Below, piece by piece: positions 54,120-62,796 of a stretch of DNA of 64,000 nt (within the stretch, counting starts at the first letter, position 1; each line of letters opens with the position of its first letter). Source of the stretch: Rhodoferax sp. (GTDB taxonomy: Bacteria > Pseudomonadota > Gammaproteobacteria > Burkholderiales > Burkholderiaceae_C); NCBI RefSeq assembly GCF_025354435.1, contig NZ_JANXMU010000008.1:1-64000 (forward strand). Reading direction: 5' to 3'. The notes under the pieces were generated by a model. It did not search any database. It saw only the letters and a program-made list of their open reading frames with translations, and was not told the origin of the DNA. The translations under genes and the position numbers were made by a program.

Positions 54120-57100
54120 GCTGCGCTCCTTCGCCATGGGCGGGTTTGTTCAGACTCTTGAAGTCCTCCGGCGTGCTGCGGAAGTTCCAGTCGTTGACCA
54201 ATTTAAAGAACAGCGGCACCAAAAACACCGCCAGGAAGGTCGCGGCCAACATGCCACCCAGCACACCGGTACCGATGGACTGGCGCGCAGCCGCACCCGC
54301 ACCGCTGGAGAAGGCCAGTGGCACCACACCCAAGATGAAGGCCAGCGAGGTCATCAGAATCGGGCGGAAACGCAGGCGGGCAGCTTCCAGGGCCGCGGCC
54401 ACCGGGGTCAGACCTTCGTGCACCTTCATGGTCGCAAACTCGACAATCAGAATCGCGTTCTTGGCCGACAAGCCCAGCAGCGTGACCAGACCGATCTGGA
54501 AGTACACGTCATTAGTGTAGTTGCGCAAGTACACCGCCACCAGAGCACCAAAGATGCCGAACGGCAGGGCCAGCAGCACCGAGAACGGCAGCGACCACTT
54601 TTCATACTGCGCGGCCAGGATCAAGAAGATCATCACAAAGCCCGCGCCAATCGCAAGCCCGCTGGAGCCGCTGCTGCGCTTTTCCTGGAAGGCGGTGCCG
54701 CCCCAGTCGTAGCCCATGTCGGCGGGCAGCACCTTGGCTGCGGCGCGTTCCATGGCGGCAATCGCCTGGCCCGAGCTGTAGCCGGGTTTCGGATCGCCCA
54801 GGATCTGGATCGATGGCAGCGCGTTAAAATGCTGCACTGAGTCGGGGCCGGCCACAAACTGCACGTCGGCCACGGTGCGGATCTGCACCATCTTGCCGGT
54901 GTTGGTACGCACATACAGGTTACCGATGTCGTCCGGCTTGGAGCGGTACTTGCCCTCGGCCTGCATCAGCACCTGGTAAATACGACCGCTTTTGTTGAAG
55001 TCGTTGACGTAGTAACTGCCCAGCGTGGCGGCCAGTGTGTTGTAGATGTCGGCCACGGCAATGCCCATGGAGCGGGCTTTTTCGGTGTCCACACTGACAA
55101 ACAGCTGGGGCGAGTTGGCTTGCCACAGGGTTTTGACACCTTGCAGTTCGGGTTGCTTATTGGCCTCGGCCAGCAACTGGGGCAGGATTTGCGCCAAACG
55201 CCGCACGCCGCCATCACCCTTGTTTTGCAGGTTGAACTCAAAGCCACCGGTCTGGCCCAGGCCCTGGATGGCCGGGGGGCTGAAAGCCAGAGGCAGGCCT
55301 TCCTTGATACCCGCGGTCTTCATATAGAACTCGCCCACCAGCTCTTTGGCCGACTGGGTGCGTTCGTCCCAGGGCTTGAGCGGGAAGAACATGGTGGCGG
55401 TAGACGACTTCAGGCCGCCGCCGCCCAGGATGTTCAGGCCCACCAAGCTGAACACCGTGTCGATGTTCTTGTTTTGCGATTCAATGGCTTCGATCTTGCG
55501 GACCACGTCGTTGGTGCGGTCCAGCGACGCGCCTTCGGGCAGGATGGCTGCGCCGATGAAGTAGCCCTGGTCTTCGTCAGGCACCAGGCCGCCGGGCACG
55601 ATCTTGAACAGCAGCCCGGTCAACCCGGCCATGCAGACGAACAGAATCACGCCCAGGAAGCCGCGCTTCAGGAAGAAGGCCACTCCACGGGTGTAGCGGT
55701 AGGTGAGCTTCTCGAAGCTGCGGTTGAACCAGTTGAAAAACGCGTTCTTGCGTTCAGCACCCGGCTTGAGCAGCACCGCGCACAGGGCGGGGGTCAGCGT
55801 CAGCGCCACAATGCCGGACAGGATCACTGCAATGGTGATGGTGACCGAGAACTGTCGGTACAGCTCACCCGCCAAGCCGCCCAGAAAGGCCACCGGGATG
55901 AAGGCGGCGCACAGCACCAGCACAATGGCAATCACCGGGCCAGTCACTTCGCGCATGGCTTCAATGGCGGCTTCGCGCGGGCTCATGCCCTCTTCGTGCA
56001 TCAGCCGCTCGACGTTTTCCAGCACCACGATCGCATCGTCCACCACGATACCGATGGCCAGCACCATGCCGAACAGGGTCAGGGTATTGATGCTGTAGCC
56101 CAGCAGGTGCAGGCCCGCCATGGTGCCGATCAGCGACACCGGCACGGCCAGTGTGGGAATGATGGTGGCACGCCAGCTTTGCAGGAACAAATACACCACC
56201 ACAAACACCAGCACCATGGCTTCGGCCAGGGTTTTCAGCACTTCGCGGATGGATTCGGTAACGAAAGGCGTGGTGTCGTACGGGGTGGCGTAGGTCAGGC
56301 CTTCAGGGAACTTGGCCTTCAGTGCGACCATGGTGGCTTCCACGGCTTTGCGGGTGTCCAGCGCGTTGGCACCGGTTTGCAAAAACACGCCTACGGGCAC
56401 CGTGGGGTGGCCGTTCACGCGGCCATAGAAGTTGTAGTCCTTGGAGCCCAGCTCGACCCGGGCCACGTCTTTTAGGCGCACCACGGCCCCGTTGGCACCG
56501 GTACGTACGACGATGTTGGCAAACTGCTCGGGTTCCAGCAGGCGGCCCTTGGCGGTCACGGTCAGGGTCAGCTCCTCGGTGTTGCCCGGGGGCGCACCGA
56601 TCTTGCCTGCGGCGTACTGGGCATTTTGCTCGGTCACGGCGCTAGAGATGTCGGCCACGGTAATGCCCATGGCTGCCATGCGATCGGGGCGCAGCCAGAT
56701 ACGCATGGCGTAGTCTTTGGCACCGAAAATCTGCACATTGGTGGTGCCGGGCACGCGCTTGATGGCATCCAGCACGTTTTGCGTCACGTAGTTGGAGATG
56801 AACAGCGAGTCGTAACGGTCGTCAGGCGAGTAAATGGAGGCCACGGTCATGAAGCTAGCCGAGCTTTTGGCCACCGTCACGCCCTGGCGCTGCACTTCCT
56901 GCGGCAGTTTGTTGAGCACCTGGTTGACGCGGTTGTTGACGTTCACCGCCGCGATGTCCAGGTCGGTGCCCACGTCAAACGTGATGCTGATGCTGACTGC
57001 GCCATCGCCGGACGAGGTGGAGCTCATATAGAGCATTTTTTCCACGCCGTTGATGGCCTGCTCGATGGGGGCCGCCACAGTGGTTTCCAGCACTTCGGCC

Positions 57101-57261
57101 GAAGCACCAGGGTAGACCGCGCTAACGCTCACCACGGGGGGCGAGATTTCCGGGTAGCGCGCAATCGGCAGCACGCGCATGGCGGCCAAACCGGCCAGCA
57201 CCAGGAACAGAGACAACACCGTCGCGAAGATCGGACGGTCGATAAAAAACTTGGAGAACAT
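54112..57261 (-). CDS. RND multidrug efflux inner-membrane pump (AcrB/MexB-type)
   Basis: 1049 aa, the usual HAE1 length. Begins MFSKFFIDRPIFATVLSLFL. The proton-relay aspartates are in the GIVVDDAIVVLENVERLM helix, and PDEDQGYFIGAAILPEGAS marks the second periplasmic half. Twelve membrane helices and two large periplasmic loops. It exports drugs or solvents by proton antiport, together with the flanking periplasmic and outer-membrane proteins. Confidence 0.97.
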   Translation of the reverse strand: MFSKFFIDRPIFATVLSLFLVLAGLAAMRVLPIARYPEISPPVVSVSAVYPGASAEVLETTVAAPIEQAINGVEKMLYMSSTSSGDGAVSISITFDVGTDLDIAAVNVNNRVNQVLNKLPQEVQRQGVTVAKSSASFMTVASIYSPDDRYDSLFISNYVTQNVLDAIKRVPGTTNVQIFGAKDYAMRIWLRPDRMAAMGITVADISSAVTEQNAQYAAGKIGAPPGNTEELTLTVTAKGRLLEPEQFANIVVRTGANGAVVRLKDVARVELGSKDYNFYGRVNGHPTVPVGVFLQTGANALDTRKAVEATMVALKAKFPEGLTYATPYDTTPFVTESIREVLKTLAEAMVLVFVVVYLFLQSWRATIIPTLAVPVSLIGTMAGLHLLGYSINTLTLFGMVLAIGIVVDDAIVVLENVERLMHEEGMSPREAAIEAMREVTGPVIAIVLVLCAAFIPVAFLGGLAGELYRQFSVTITIAVILSGIVALTLTPALCAVLLKPGAERKNAFFNWFNRSFEKLTYRYTRGVAFFLKRGFLGVILFVCMAGLTGLLFKIVPGGLVPDEDQGYFIGAAILPEGASLDRTNDVVRKIEAIESQNKNIDTVFSLVGLNILGGGGLKSSTATMFFPLKPWDERTQSAKELVGEFYMKTAGIKEGLPLAFSPPAIQGLGQTGGFEFNLQNKGDGGVRRLAQILPQLLAEANKQPELQGVKTLWQANSPQLFVSVDTEKARSMGIAVADIYNTLAATLGSYYVNDFNKSGRIYQVLMQAEGKYRSKPDDIGNLYVRTNTGKMVQIRTVADVQFVAGPDSVQHFNALPSIQILGDPKPGYSSGQAIAAMERAAAKVLPADMGYDWGGTAFQEKRSSGSSGLAIGAGFVMIFLILAAQYEKWSLPFSVLLALPFGIFGALVAVYLRNYTNDVYFQIGLVTLLGLSAKNAILIVEFATMKVHEGLTPVAAALEAARLRFRPILMTSLAFILGVVPLAFSSGAGAAARQSIGTGVLGGMLAATFLAVFLVPLFFKLVNDWNFRSTPEDFKSLNKPAHGEGAQHV

Positions 57262-57275
57262 GGGTGGGTTGCTCC

Positions 57276-58616
57276 TTATTTTGCAGCGGCTGATGCAGCA
57301 CTGGCAGGCGCTGCAGGCTCAGAAGCTGCAGCAGCAGGAGCCTTGGCAGTAGACCCCAGCGAGGCATTGGTTGCCGCCACTGCCACATAGGACACGGGCT
57401 TGACCGTCATACCGGGCTCATGGGCCTTGATGAAGCCTTCGACCAGCACGCGGTCGCCGCTTTGCACGCCCTTGGTAACAATCCATTCGCCCTTGGTCCA
57501 ACCATCCAGCTCCACCGGATGCGGGGCCAGCTTGTTGTCGGGGGTGACCAGAAACACAATCTTGCCCATGGGGCTGTCGATCACCGCCCGCTGCGGCACG
57601 CTGATGGAGTTGGGACGGCTGGCGCCGCCCAACAGCACGCGCACAAACTGGCCGGGACGCAAGACACCATCGGGGTTGGGGATTTCGGCCCGGGCATCAA
57701 AGCTGCCGGTGGTGGGGTTGAGCTTTTCGCCGGTGAAGTTAAGCTTGCCTGCACGCGGGTAGGTGCTGCCGTCGGCCAGTTTCACGTTGACGCTGAAGCC
57801 CAGGCTGCCATTGGCCGACTTCTTGCCGGGCACGGCCAGCTGGCCCGAGCCCACTTGCTTGGTGATGCGCAGCAGGTCGGCCTCAGACACGCTGAAGTTC
57901 ACGTACATCGGGTTGGTTTGCACGATGGTGGTGAGCAGGCTGTCGGTGGCCGACACCAGATTGCCGTCGGACTTGGCGGCCGCGCCGGTGGTGCCGCTGA
58001 TGGGGGCCACCACGGTGGTGTAGCCGAGGTTCAGGCGGGCTTCGTTGGCCTGGGCCTGTGCCTGCTTGAGCGAGGCGGCCGCGGATTCGGCGGCCGACTT
58101 GGCATCGTCAAATTCTTTCTGGCTGATGGCTTTTTCGGCCACCAGAGGGGCCAGGCGGGCCTGGTCGCGCTGGGCCTGGTTGACCTTGGCCTGGGCCACG
58201 GCCACGGCGGCTTCGGCAGAAGCGGCCTGGGTCTGGAAGTTGGCCGGATCGATCTGGAACATCGGCGTGCCCGCCTTGACGGTGGCGCCTTCTTCAAACA
58301 GACGCTTATTCAAGATACCCGCCACCCGTGCGCGCACCTCGGTTTCACGCGAACCAGCGGTTTGGCCCACGTACTCCAGCTCGACCGAATGGTCCTGGGC
58401 CGTGACGGTGACCACCGACACCTCGGGCGGTGGCATGGCACCACCGGGGCCACCGGCACCGGCGCTATCGGCATGCTTGCCGCAGGCCACCAGCGCCAAT
58501 GGCAGGGCAGCCAACAAGAAGGGCGACATCCACCGCTGGCGCAAAGAACGCGCCGCAACTGCGGTATGGGGATGGTCGATCGAGGGAGCGCGAGACGGTG
58601 CGATGGACATAAACAT
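57276..58616 (-). CDS. RND efflux periplasmic adaptor lipoprotein (AcrA/MexA-type)
   Basis: 446 aa; an ATG two codons later (58610) is equally possible. Lipobox ALPLALVAC near residue 45 means a long cytoplasmic lead, so a start closer to the signal (MSPFLLAALPL) cannot be excluded. Lipoyl/hairpin/beta-barrel pattern: VRARVAGILNKRLFEEGATV, coiled-coil region (AKVNQAQRDQARLAPLVAEK), and RPGQFVRVLLG. First gene of the operon, facing the AcrR-like operator. Confidence 0.92.
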   Translation of the reverse strand: MFMSIAPSRAPSIDHPHTAVAARSLRQRWMSPFLLAALPLALVACGKHADSAGAGGPGGAMPPPEVSVVTVTAQDHSVELEYVGQTAGSRETEVRARVAGILNKRLFEEGATVKAGTPMFQIDPANFQTQAASAEAAVAVAQAKVNQAQRDQARLAPLVAEKAISQKEFDDAKSAAESAAASLKQAQAQANEARLNLGYTTVVAPISGTTGAAAKSDGNLVSATDSLLTTIVQTNPMYVNFSVSEADLLRITKQVGSGQLAVPGKKSANGSLGFSVNVKLADGSTYPRAGKLNFTGEKLNPTTGSFDARAEIPNPDGVLRPGQFVRVLLGGASRPNSISVPQRAVIDSPMGKIVFLVTPDNKLAPHPVELDGWTKGEWIVTKGVQSGDRVLVEGFIKAHEPGMTVKPVSYVAVAATNASLGSTAKAPAAAASEPAAPASAASAAAK

Positions 58617-58646
58617 AGTAAGGTTTAATTAGGTTGATGTAGTATC

Positions 58647-58664
58647 ACATACATTCGTGTATGT
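58647..58664. promoter_or_regulatory. AcrR/TtgR-like operator ACATACA-TTCG-TGTATGT
   Basis: Seven-bp inverted half-sites spaced 4 bp, in the 90-bp gap between the divergent efflux operon and tetR-family gene. It resembles the E. coli AcrR operator (TACATACATT...AATGTATGTA). Confidence 0.8.
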
Positions 58665-58706
58665 TTACTTTGAGATAAGTAGTAACCCGCTAGCAACTTT
58701 CCCGCC

Positions 58707-59345
58707 ATGGCCAGAAAAACCAAAGAAGACGCAGAGCATACCTACGCCGCCCTGCTAGAGGCTGCGGAGCAGATGTTTTTTGACAAAGGTGTTGCCCACA
58801 CCACACTGGCCGACATTGCCAGCGCCGCGGGCATGACGCGCGGTGCCATCTACTGGCACTTCAAAGACAAGGGTGCCCTGCTCCAGGCCCTTTTTGAGCA
58901 GGCCACGCTACCCATGGAAAACATGCTCGCCGAGGCCACCGCCTACACCGCGACCGACCCGCTGGGTGCCCTGCGCCACATGTGCGTACAGGCTCTGACC
59001 ACGCTGGCCGGGTCGCCCCGGCAGCAGCGCGTGTTCAACATTCTGTTTCACAAATGTGAAAACGTGGGCGAAGTAGCCGACGTACTGGAGCACGAACTCG
59101 CCTGCCGCGACGAATGCCTGGCCCGATTCGAAGCTATCTTGCAACAAGCTATTGCCCAGGGCCAGTTGCCCCCCGACACCGACGTGTTCCTAAGCCTGCA
59201 AACCCTGCACAACTTCACCATGGGCACCATGCGCGAATGGCTGCTGGAGCCGCAAGCCTATCCATTGGCCAGCGCCGCCCCGGCCATGGTGGACATGCTG
59301 ATCGCCGGCCTGCGCACCTGCCCGCCCCGGGTCAAGGCACCGTAA
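58707..59345 (+). CDS. TetR-family repressor of the efflux operon (AcrR/TtgR-like)
   Basis: 212 aa. HTH in FDKGVAHTTLADIASAAGMT and RGAIYWHFKDKGALLQALFE at residues 25-65; the C-terminal ligand domain matches AcrR (LTTLAGSPRQQRVFNILFHK, TMREWLLEPQAYPL). Divergent from the pump genes with an AcrR-type operator in between. It should release DNA on binding the pumped compounds. Confidence 0.93.
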   Translation: MARKTKEDAEHTYAALLEAAEQMFFDKGVAHTTLADIASAAGMTRGAIYWHFKDKGALLQALFEQATLPMENMLAEATAYTATDPLGALRHMCVQALTTLAGSPRQQRVFNILFHKCENVGEVADVLEHELACRDECLARFEAILQQAIAQGQLPPDTDVFLSLQTLHNFTMGTMREWLLEPQAYPLASAAPAMVDMLIAGLRTCPPRVKAP

Positions 59346-59366
59346 GAACCCGGTACAGTGCGGGCC

Positions 59367-59744
59367 ATGCAAGGCCTGCACCTCACCGCCGATCTCCACC
59401 ACTGCGATTGCGACAGCGCTTGGCTGCTGGATGCGCGGCTGCTGGGCGTAGCCTGCCGCGATGCGGTACAGGCAGCCGGACTGCAGGCCGTGGGCGAACT
59501 ATTCCATGCTTTTCCGGCCACAGCGCAGGGTCCTGGTGGGGTTACAGCTACTATTTTGCTAGCAGAGTCGCATTTGTGCGTGCACACCTGGCCCGAACTA
59601 CGGGCGGTGACGCTAGATGTGTATGTGTGCAACTTTGGAGCCGACCACTCGGCCAAGGCGCACGCGCTGCTAGACGGGCTGGTCGCCCTGTTTGCGCCGA
59701 CACAGGTGGACCGGCAGAGCTTGCAGCGCGGAAGACCGGGTTAA
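59367..59744 (+). CDS. speD: S-adenosylmethionine decarboxylase proenzyme (prokaryotic SpeD)
   Basis: 125 aa from the ATG at 59367; a GTG three codons earlier is possible. The self-processing site is ESHLCVHTWPE, whose Ser becomes the pyruvoyl group. DVYVCNFGADHSAKAHALL is the conserved C-terminal segment. It makes decarboxylated SAM, the aminopropyl donor for spermidine. It heads the stretch that ends in the spermidine-synthase-like gene at 62793, though a 280-bp gap with a dispersed repeat follows it. Confidence 0.92.
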   Translation: MQGLHLTADLHHCDCDSAWLLDARLLGVACRDAVQAAGLQAVGELFHAFPATAQGPGGVTATILLAESHLCVHTWPELRAVTLDVYVCNFGADHSAKAHALLDGLVALFAPTQVDRQSLQRGRPG

Positions 59745-59887
59745 TTTCCCGAGCTTCAGCGTTTCGCTTTTTTCGCCACCCCTCTATCTAGTTAGGGACC
59801 GCACCAGCAGCCTGGAAAAGCGCACTCTTCGGTGTTCCTGAAGGCAGTACATTCTGGCCGAATGCTGGGTCATGGGTAGTTATTAAT

Positions 59888-59955
59888 TTTAAGAAAAATA
59901 AGCCTCCAGCGCATACAAAACCTACGCGAGTAGCTACTCTATCTATAGCATTCAT
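59888..59955. repeat. Dispersed intergenic repeat, copy 8
   Basis: AGCCTCCAGCGCATACAAAA then CCTACGCGAGTAGCTACTCT and TATAGCATTCATA. It lies in the 281-bp gap between speD and the SPFH-like gene. Nothing else was recognised in that gap. Confidence 0.65.
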
Positions 59956-60025
59956 ATCCAAGCCATAAAGGGTCGGCTACCATGTTCCCTCAAGAGACAC
60001 CCCCCGTTATCAACAGGAGCGCACC

Positions 60026-61051
60026 ATGGCATTGATGGACTTCATCCGCAAACAGTTCATAGACATCATCCAGTAGACCGAGGACGGCGACGGCACGCTG
60101 GCCTGGCGCTTCCCGATGGCCGACATGGAGATCCAGAATGGGGCCTCGCTCACCGTACGGGCCTCGCAGGTGGCGATTTTTGTCAACGAAGGCCAAGTGG
60201 CCGACGTGTTTGGCCCCGGCACCCACAAGCTCACCACGCAAACCCTGCCGGTCCTCACTTACCTCAAAAATTGGGACAAGCTATTCGAGTCACCGTTCAA
60301 AAGCGATATCTACTTCTTCAGCACCCGCCAGCAGATCGACCAGAAATGGGGCACGCCCCAGCCCATCACCATCCGCGACAAGGACTTTGGGGCGGTGCGC
60401 CTGCGCGCCTTTGGCAACTACAGCTTCCGCGTAGCCGACCCCAAACTGTTCCACACCGAAATCTCCGGCACGCGTGACGTGTACAGCGTGGCCGATGTCG
60501 ACGGCCAACTGCGCGGGCTGGTGCTGCAAAACATCAGCATGGCGATTGCCAGCAGCGGCATTCCATTTCTGGACCTGGCCGCCAACCAGCAGGTGTTTGC
60601 CCAGGCGCTGAGCACCCAGCTCGCCCCCGAATTTGCCAAGATCGGCCTGCAGCTGGACGGCATGACAGTGCAAAACCTGTCCCTGCCCGAAGACCTGCAA
60701 AAAATCCTGGACCAAAAAATCGGCATGGGCATGGTGGGCAACGATATGGGCAAGTTCATGCAGTACCAAACCGCGCAAGCCATTCCCAAATTCGCCGAAG
60801 GCGCGGGTGGCGGTGGCGGCATTGCGGGCGACGCGATGGGCCTGGGCGCGGGCGTGGCCCTGGGCCAGGTGCTGGCGCAAAACCTGCAGGCCGGTTTGCA
60901 GGGCAATGCAGCAGCGCCCGCCGCAGTGGGTATGAAACCGGAAGAAGTCATGGCCACGTTGGAGAAGCTGGGCGAGCTCAAAACCAAGGGCATCCTGACG
61001 CAAGAAGAGTTTGATTCCAAGAAGGCGGAACTGCTGAAAAAGCTCGTCTAA
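60026..61051 (+). pseudogene. SPFH-family (virion core protein-like) gene with an in-frame amber codon at position 17
   Basis: A well-placed ATG at 60026 (after CAACAGGAGCGCACC) starts MALMDFIRKQFIDIIQ, then TAG at 60074-60076, then continues in frame TEDGDGTLAWRFPMADME and through an intact reading frame to 61051. As I remember this family, a Trp normally stands where the TAG is, so one G-to-A change (TGG to TAG) explains it. The rest is a normal SPFH-like protein: VFGPGTHKLTTQTLPVL, DVYSVADVDGQLRGL, then a glycine-rich linker and an SHOCT-type tail (LGELKTKGILTQEEFDSKKA). An alternative ATG at 60116 would give 311 aa but has no good ribosome site. Next gene starts 9 bp after the stop. Confidence 0.85.
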
Positions 61052-61060
61052 ACCGCGTCC

Positions 61061-62560
61061 GTGGCGACCCCGTCCCCCCAACGCGCCTACCGCGCGCCCT
61101 GCCCTGGCTGCGGCGCGCCGGTCGACTTCCTGAGCGCGCAATCCACCCACGCCGTCTGCGCCTACTGCCAGAGCACGGTGGTGCGCAGCGGCGAAACCCT
61201 GGCGCGCATCGGCAAGATGGCCGAGCTGTTCGACGACCACAGCCCCCTGCAACTGCAGGCCAGCGGCACCTGGAAAGCCCAGGTCTTCACCCTGGTGGGC
61301 CGCCTGCAGTACAAATACGCCGAGGGCACCTGGACCGAGTGGCACGCGGTGCGCGCCGACGGCAGCAGTGCGTTTTTGAGTGAAGACAACGGCTCCTACG
61401 TCTTCACCACCCCGCTGCTGGCCGAGCGCGCCGTCCCAATGGCCGAGCAGTTCCGCGTGGGGGCCACCACCGCCATCAACGGAAAAACTTTCAGCGTCGC
61501 CTCCAACCAAACCGTGTCGCTGACCTCGGCCCAGGGCGAGCTGCCGCACCTGCCCGCCCTGGGCGAACCGTTTGCCATGGTGGAGTTGCGCAGTGCCGCT
61601 GGCGAGGTACTCAGCGTGGACTACGGCACACGGCCTCCCAGCCTGTCCATTGGCACCGCGGTGCTGCTGGAGGATTTGCAACTGGTCGGCCTGCGCGCCG
61701 AGTCGGTCAAAGATGAGAAGGGCCGCCAGTTCGACTGCCCCAGCTGCGGCGCACCGGTCACGGTGCAATTGGCCAGCAGCAAGAGCATCACCTGTGGCTC
61801 GTGCCACAGCCTGATCGACCTCACTAGCGGCATCGGTGGCGAGCTGCGCCACGCCACACAAGACGAGCCCGTGCAGCCGCTGATCCCCCTGGGCCAAACC
61901 GGCAAGCTGCAGGGTGTGAACTGGCAGGTGGTGGGCTTCCAGCACCGCATGGGCAGCGTACCGGGGGACGACGAACAATTCGGCTGGGAGGAGTATTTGC
62001 TCTTCAACGCCAAGCACGGCTTTTTGTTTCTGGTGGACAGCACCGAAGGCTGGAGCCTGGTGAAGCCCGCCACCGGCGCACCCGAGATGACCGGCAACGG
62101 CCAAAGCGCTACCTACCTGGGCAGCCGCTACCAACTCAAGGAAAGCTACAGCGCCGAGACCAGCTACGTGCTGGGCGAGTTTTACTGGCAGGTGCAGCGC
62201 GGGCAGAAAACCAGTAACCGCGACTTCACCAGCGGCAAAAGCCTGCTGTCCATGGAGCAGTCGGCCCAGGAAGTCACTTGGTCGGTGGGCAGCCAGATCG
62301 ACAGTGCCCTGGTGGCCACGGCCTTCAAACTAGAGGGCAAAAAAGACCTGCTCCAACGCAGCGATGCCAGCCCGCTGGGCATAGGCATCGCCGGGATTGC
62401 GCCGAAAACGGTGCTGTGGATTATCGTGGTCGTGGTGCTGCTGGTGATCGTATTCAGTGCACGCAACGACTGCGACACGAATGTCGAAAACTGTAGGTCC
62501 AGTACCCGCACCTCGGGGGGCTCCTACGGCGGCTTCTCCAGCGGTGGCGGACACAAGTAA
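61061..62560 (+). CDS. Double zinc-ribbon, DUF4178-type membrane protein
   Basis: 499 aa from a GTG at 61061. Two zinc ribbons with CxxC pairs at C14/C17 plus C33/C36, and C226/C229 plus C245/C248. Each is followed by a DUF4178-like beta domain with a repeated theme (YKYAEGTWTEWHAV; FGWEEYLLFNAKHGFLFLV). A single membrane helix at about 448-465 (TVLWIIVVVVLLVIVF) and a glycine/serine-rich tail (SGGSYGGFSSGGGHK) complete it. It is therefore mostly cytoplasmic and membrane-anchored near the C-terminus. It sits in a polyamine/membrane neighbourhood; its biochemical role is not known. Confidence 0.85.
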   Translation: MATPSPQRAYRAPCPGCGAPVDFLSAQSTHAVCAYCQSTVVRSGETLARIGKMAELFDDHSPLQLQASGTWKAQVFTLVGRLQYKYAEGTWTEWHAVRADGSSAFLSEDNGSYVFTTPLLAERAVPMAEQFRVGATTAINGKTFSVASNQTVSLTSAQGELPHLPALGEPFAMVELRSAAGEVLSVDYGTRPPSLSIGTAVLLEDLQLVGLRAESVKDEKGRQFDCPSCGAPVTVQLASSKSITCGSCHSLIDLTSGIGGELRHATQDEPVQPLIPLGQTGKLQGVNWQVVGFQHRMGSVPGDDEQFGWEEYLLFNAKHGFLFLVDSTEGWSLVKPATGAPEMTGNGQSATYLGSRYQLKESYSAETSYVLGEFYWQVQRGQKTSNRDFTSGKSLLSMEQSAQEVTWSVGSQIDSALVATAFKLEGKKDLLQRSDASPLGIGIAGIAPKTVLWIIVVVVLLVIVFSARNDCDTNVENCRSSTRTSGGSYGGFSSGGGHK

Positions 62561-62577
62561 CTTTTAAGGAGATCAAT

Positions 62578-62796
62578 ATGGTTATCGAATGGCTGCGGCC
62601 CGAAGTGGTTTTGGGTTCGGTGGTGTTTGCACTGGTGGGCGTGGCGGTGTTTGCGCTGTGCTTTGTGCTGATGGACAAGCTCACGCCCTACAAGCTGTGG
62701 GAAGAAATCATTGAAAAGCAGAACATGGCGCTAGCCCTGGTGGTGGCCGCCACCTCGCTGGGCATCTGCATCATCGTGGCCGCTGCCATCCATTGA
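62578..62796 (+). CDS. DUF350 membrane protein
   Basis: 72 aa with two membrane helices: LGSVVFALVGVAVFALCFVL and the second within ALALVVAATSLGICIIVAAA; the loop PYKLWEEIIEKQN is typical of the single-module DUF350. AAGGAGATCAAT gives a strong ribosome site. DUF350 proteins accompany DUF4178 and polyamine-synthase-like genes in several bacteria. Its stop overlaps the likely start of the next gene. Confidence 0.88.
   Translation: MVIEWLRPEVVLGSVVFALVGVAVFALCFVLMDKLTPYKLWEEIIEKQNMALALVVAATSLGICIIVAAAIH

Noticed and set aside
25369-60076. UAG recoding (amber read as an amino acid), suggested by two in-frame TAG codons
   Set aside because: TAG is used as an ordinary stop, for example at the second sugar permease (13641) and the aldehyde dehydrogenase (19983), and the GGDEF copy has other lesions. 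Local mutation is simpler.
60290-62134. Open frame of about 600 codons on the minus strand
   Set aside because: Antisense to the SPFH-like and DUF4178 genes; low-complexity Ala/Gly/His/Gln composition, no domain.
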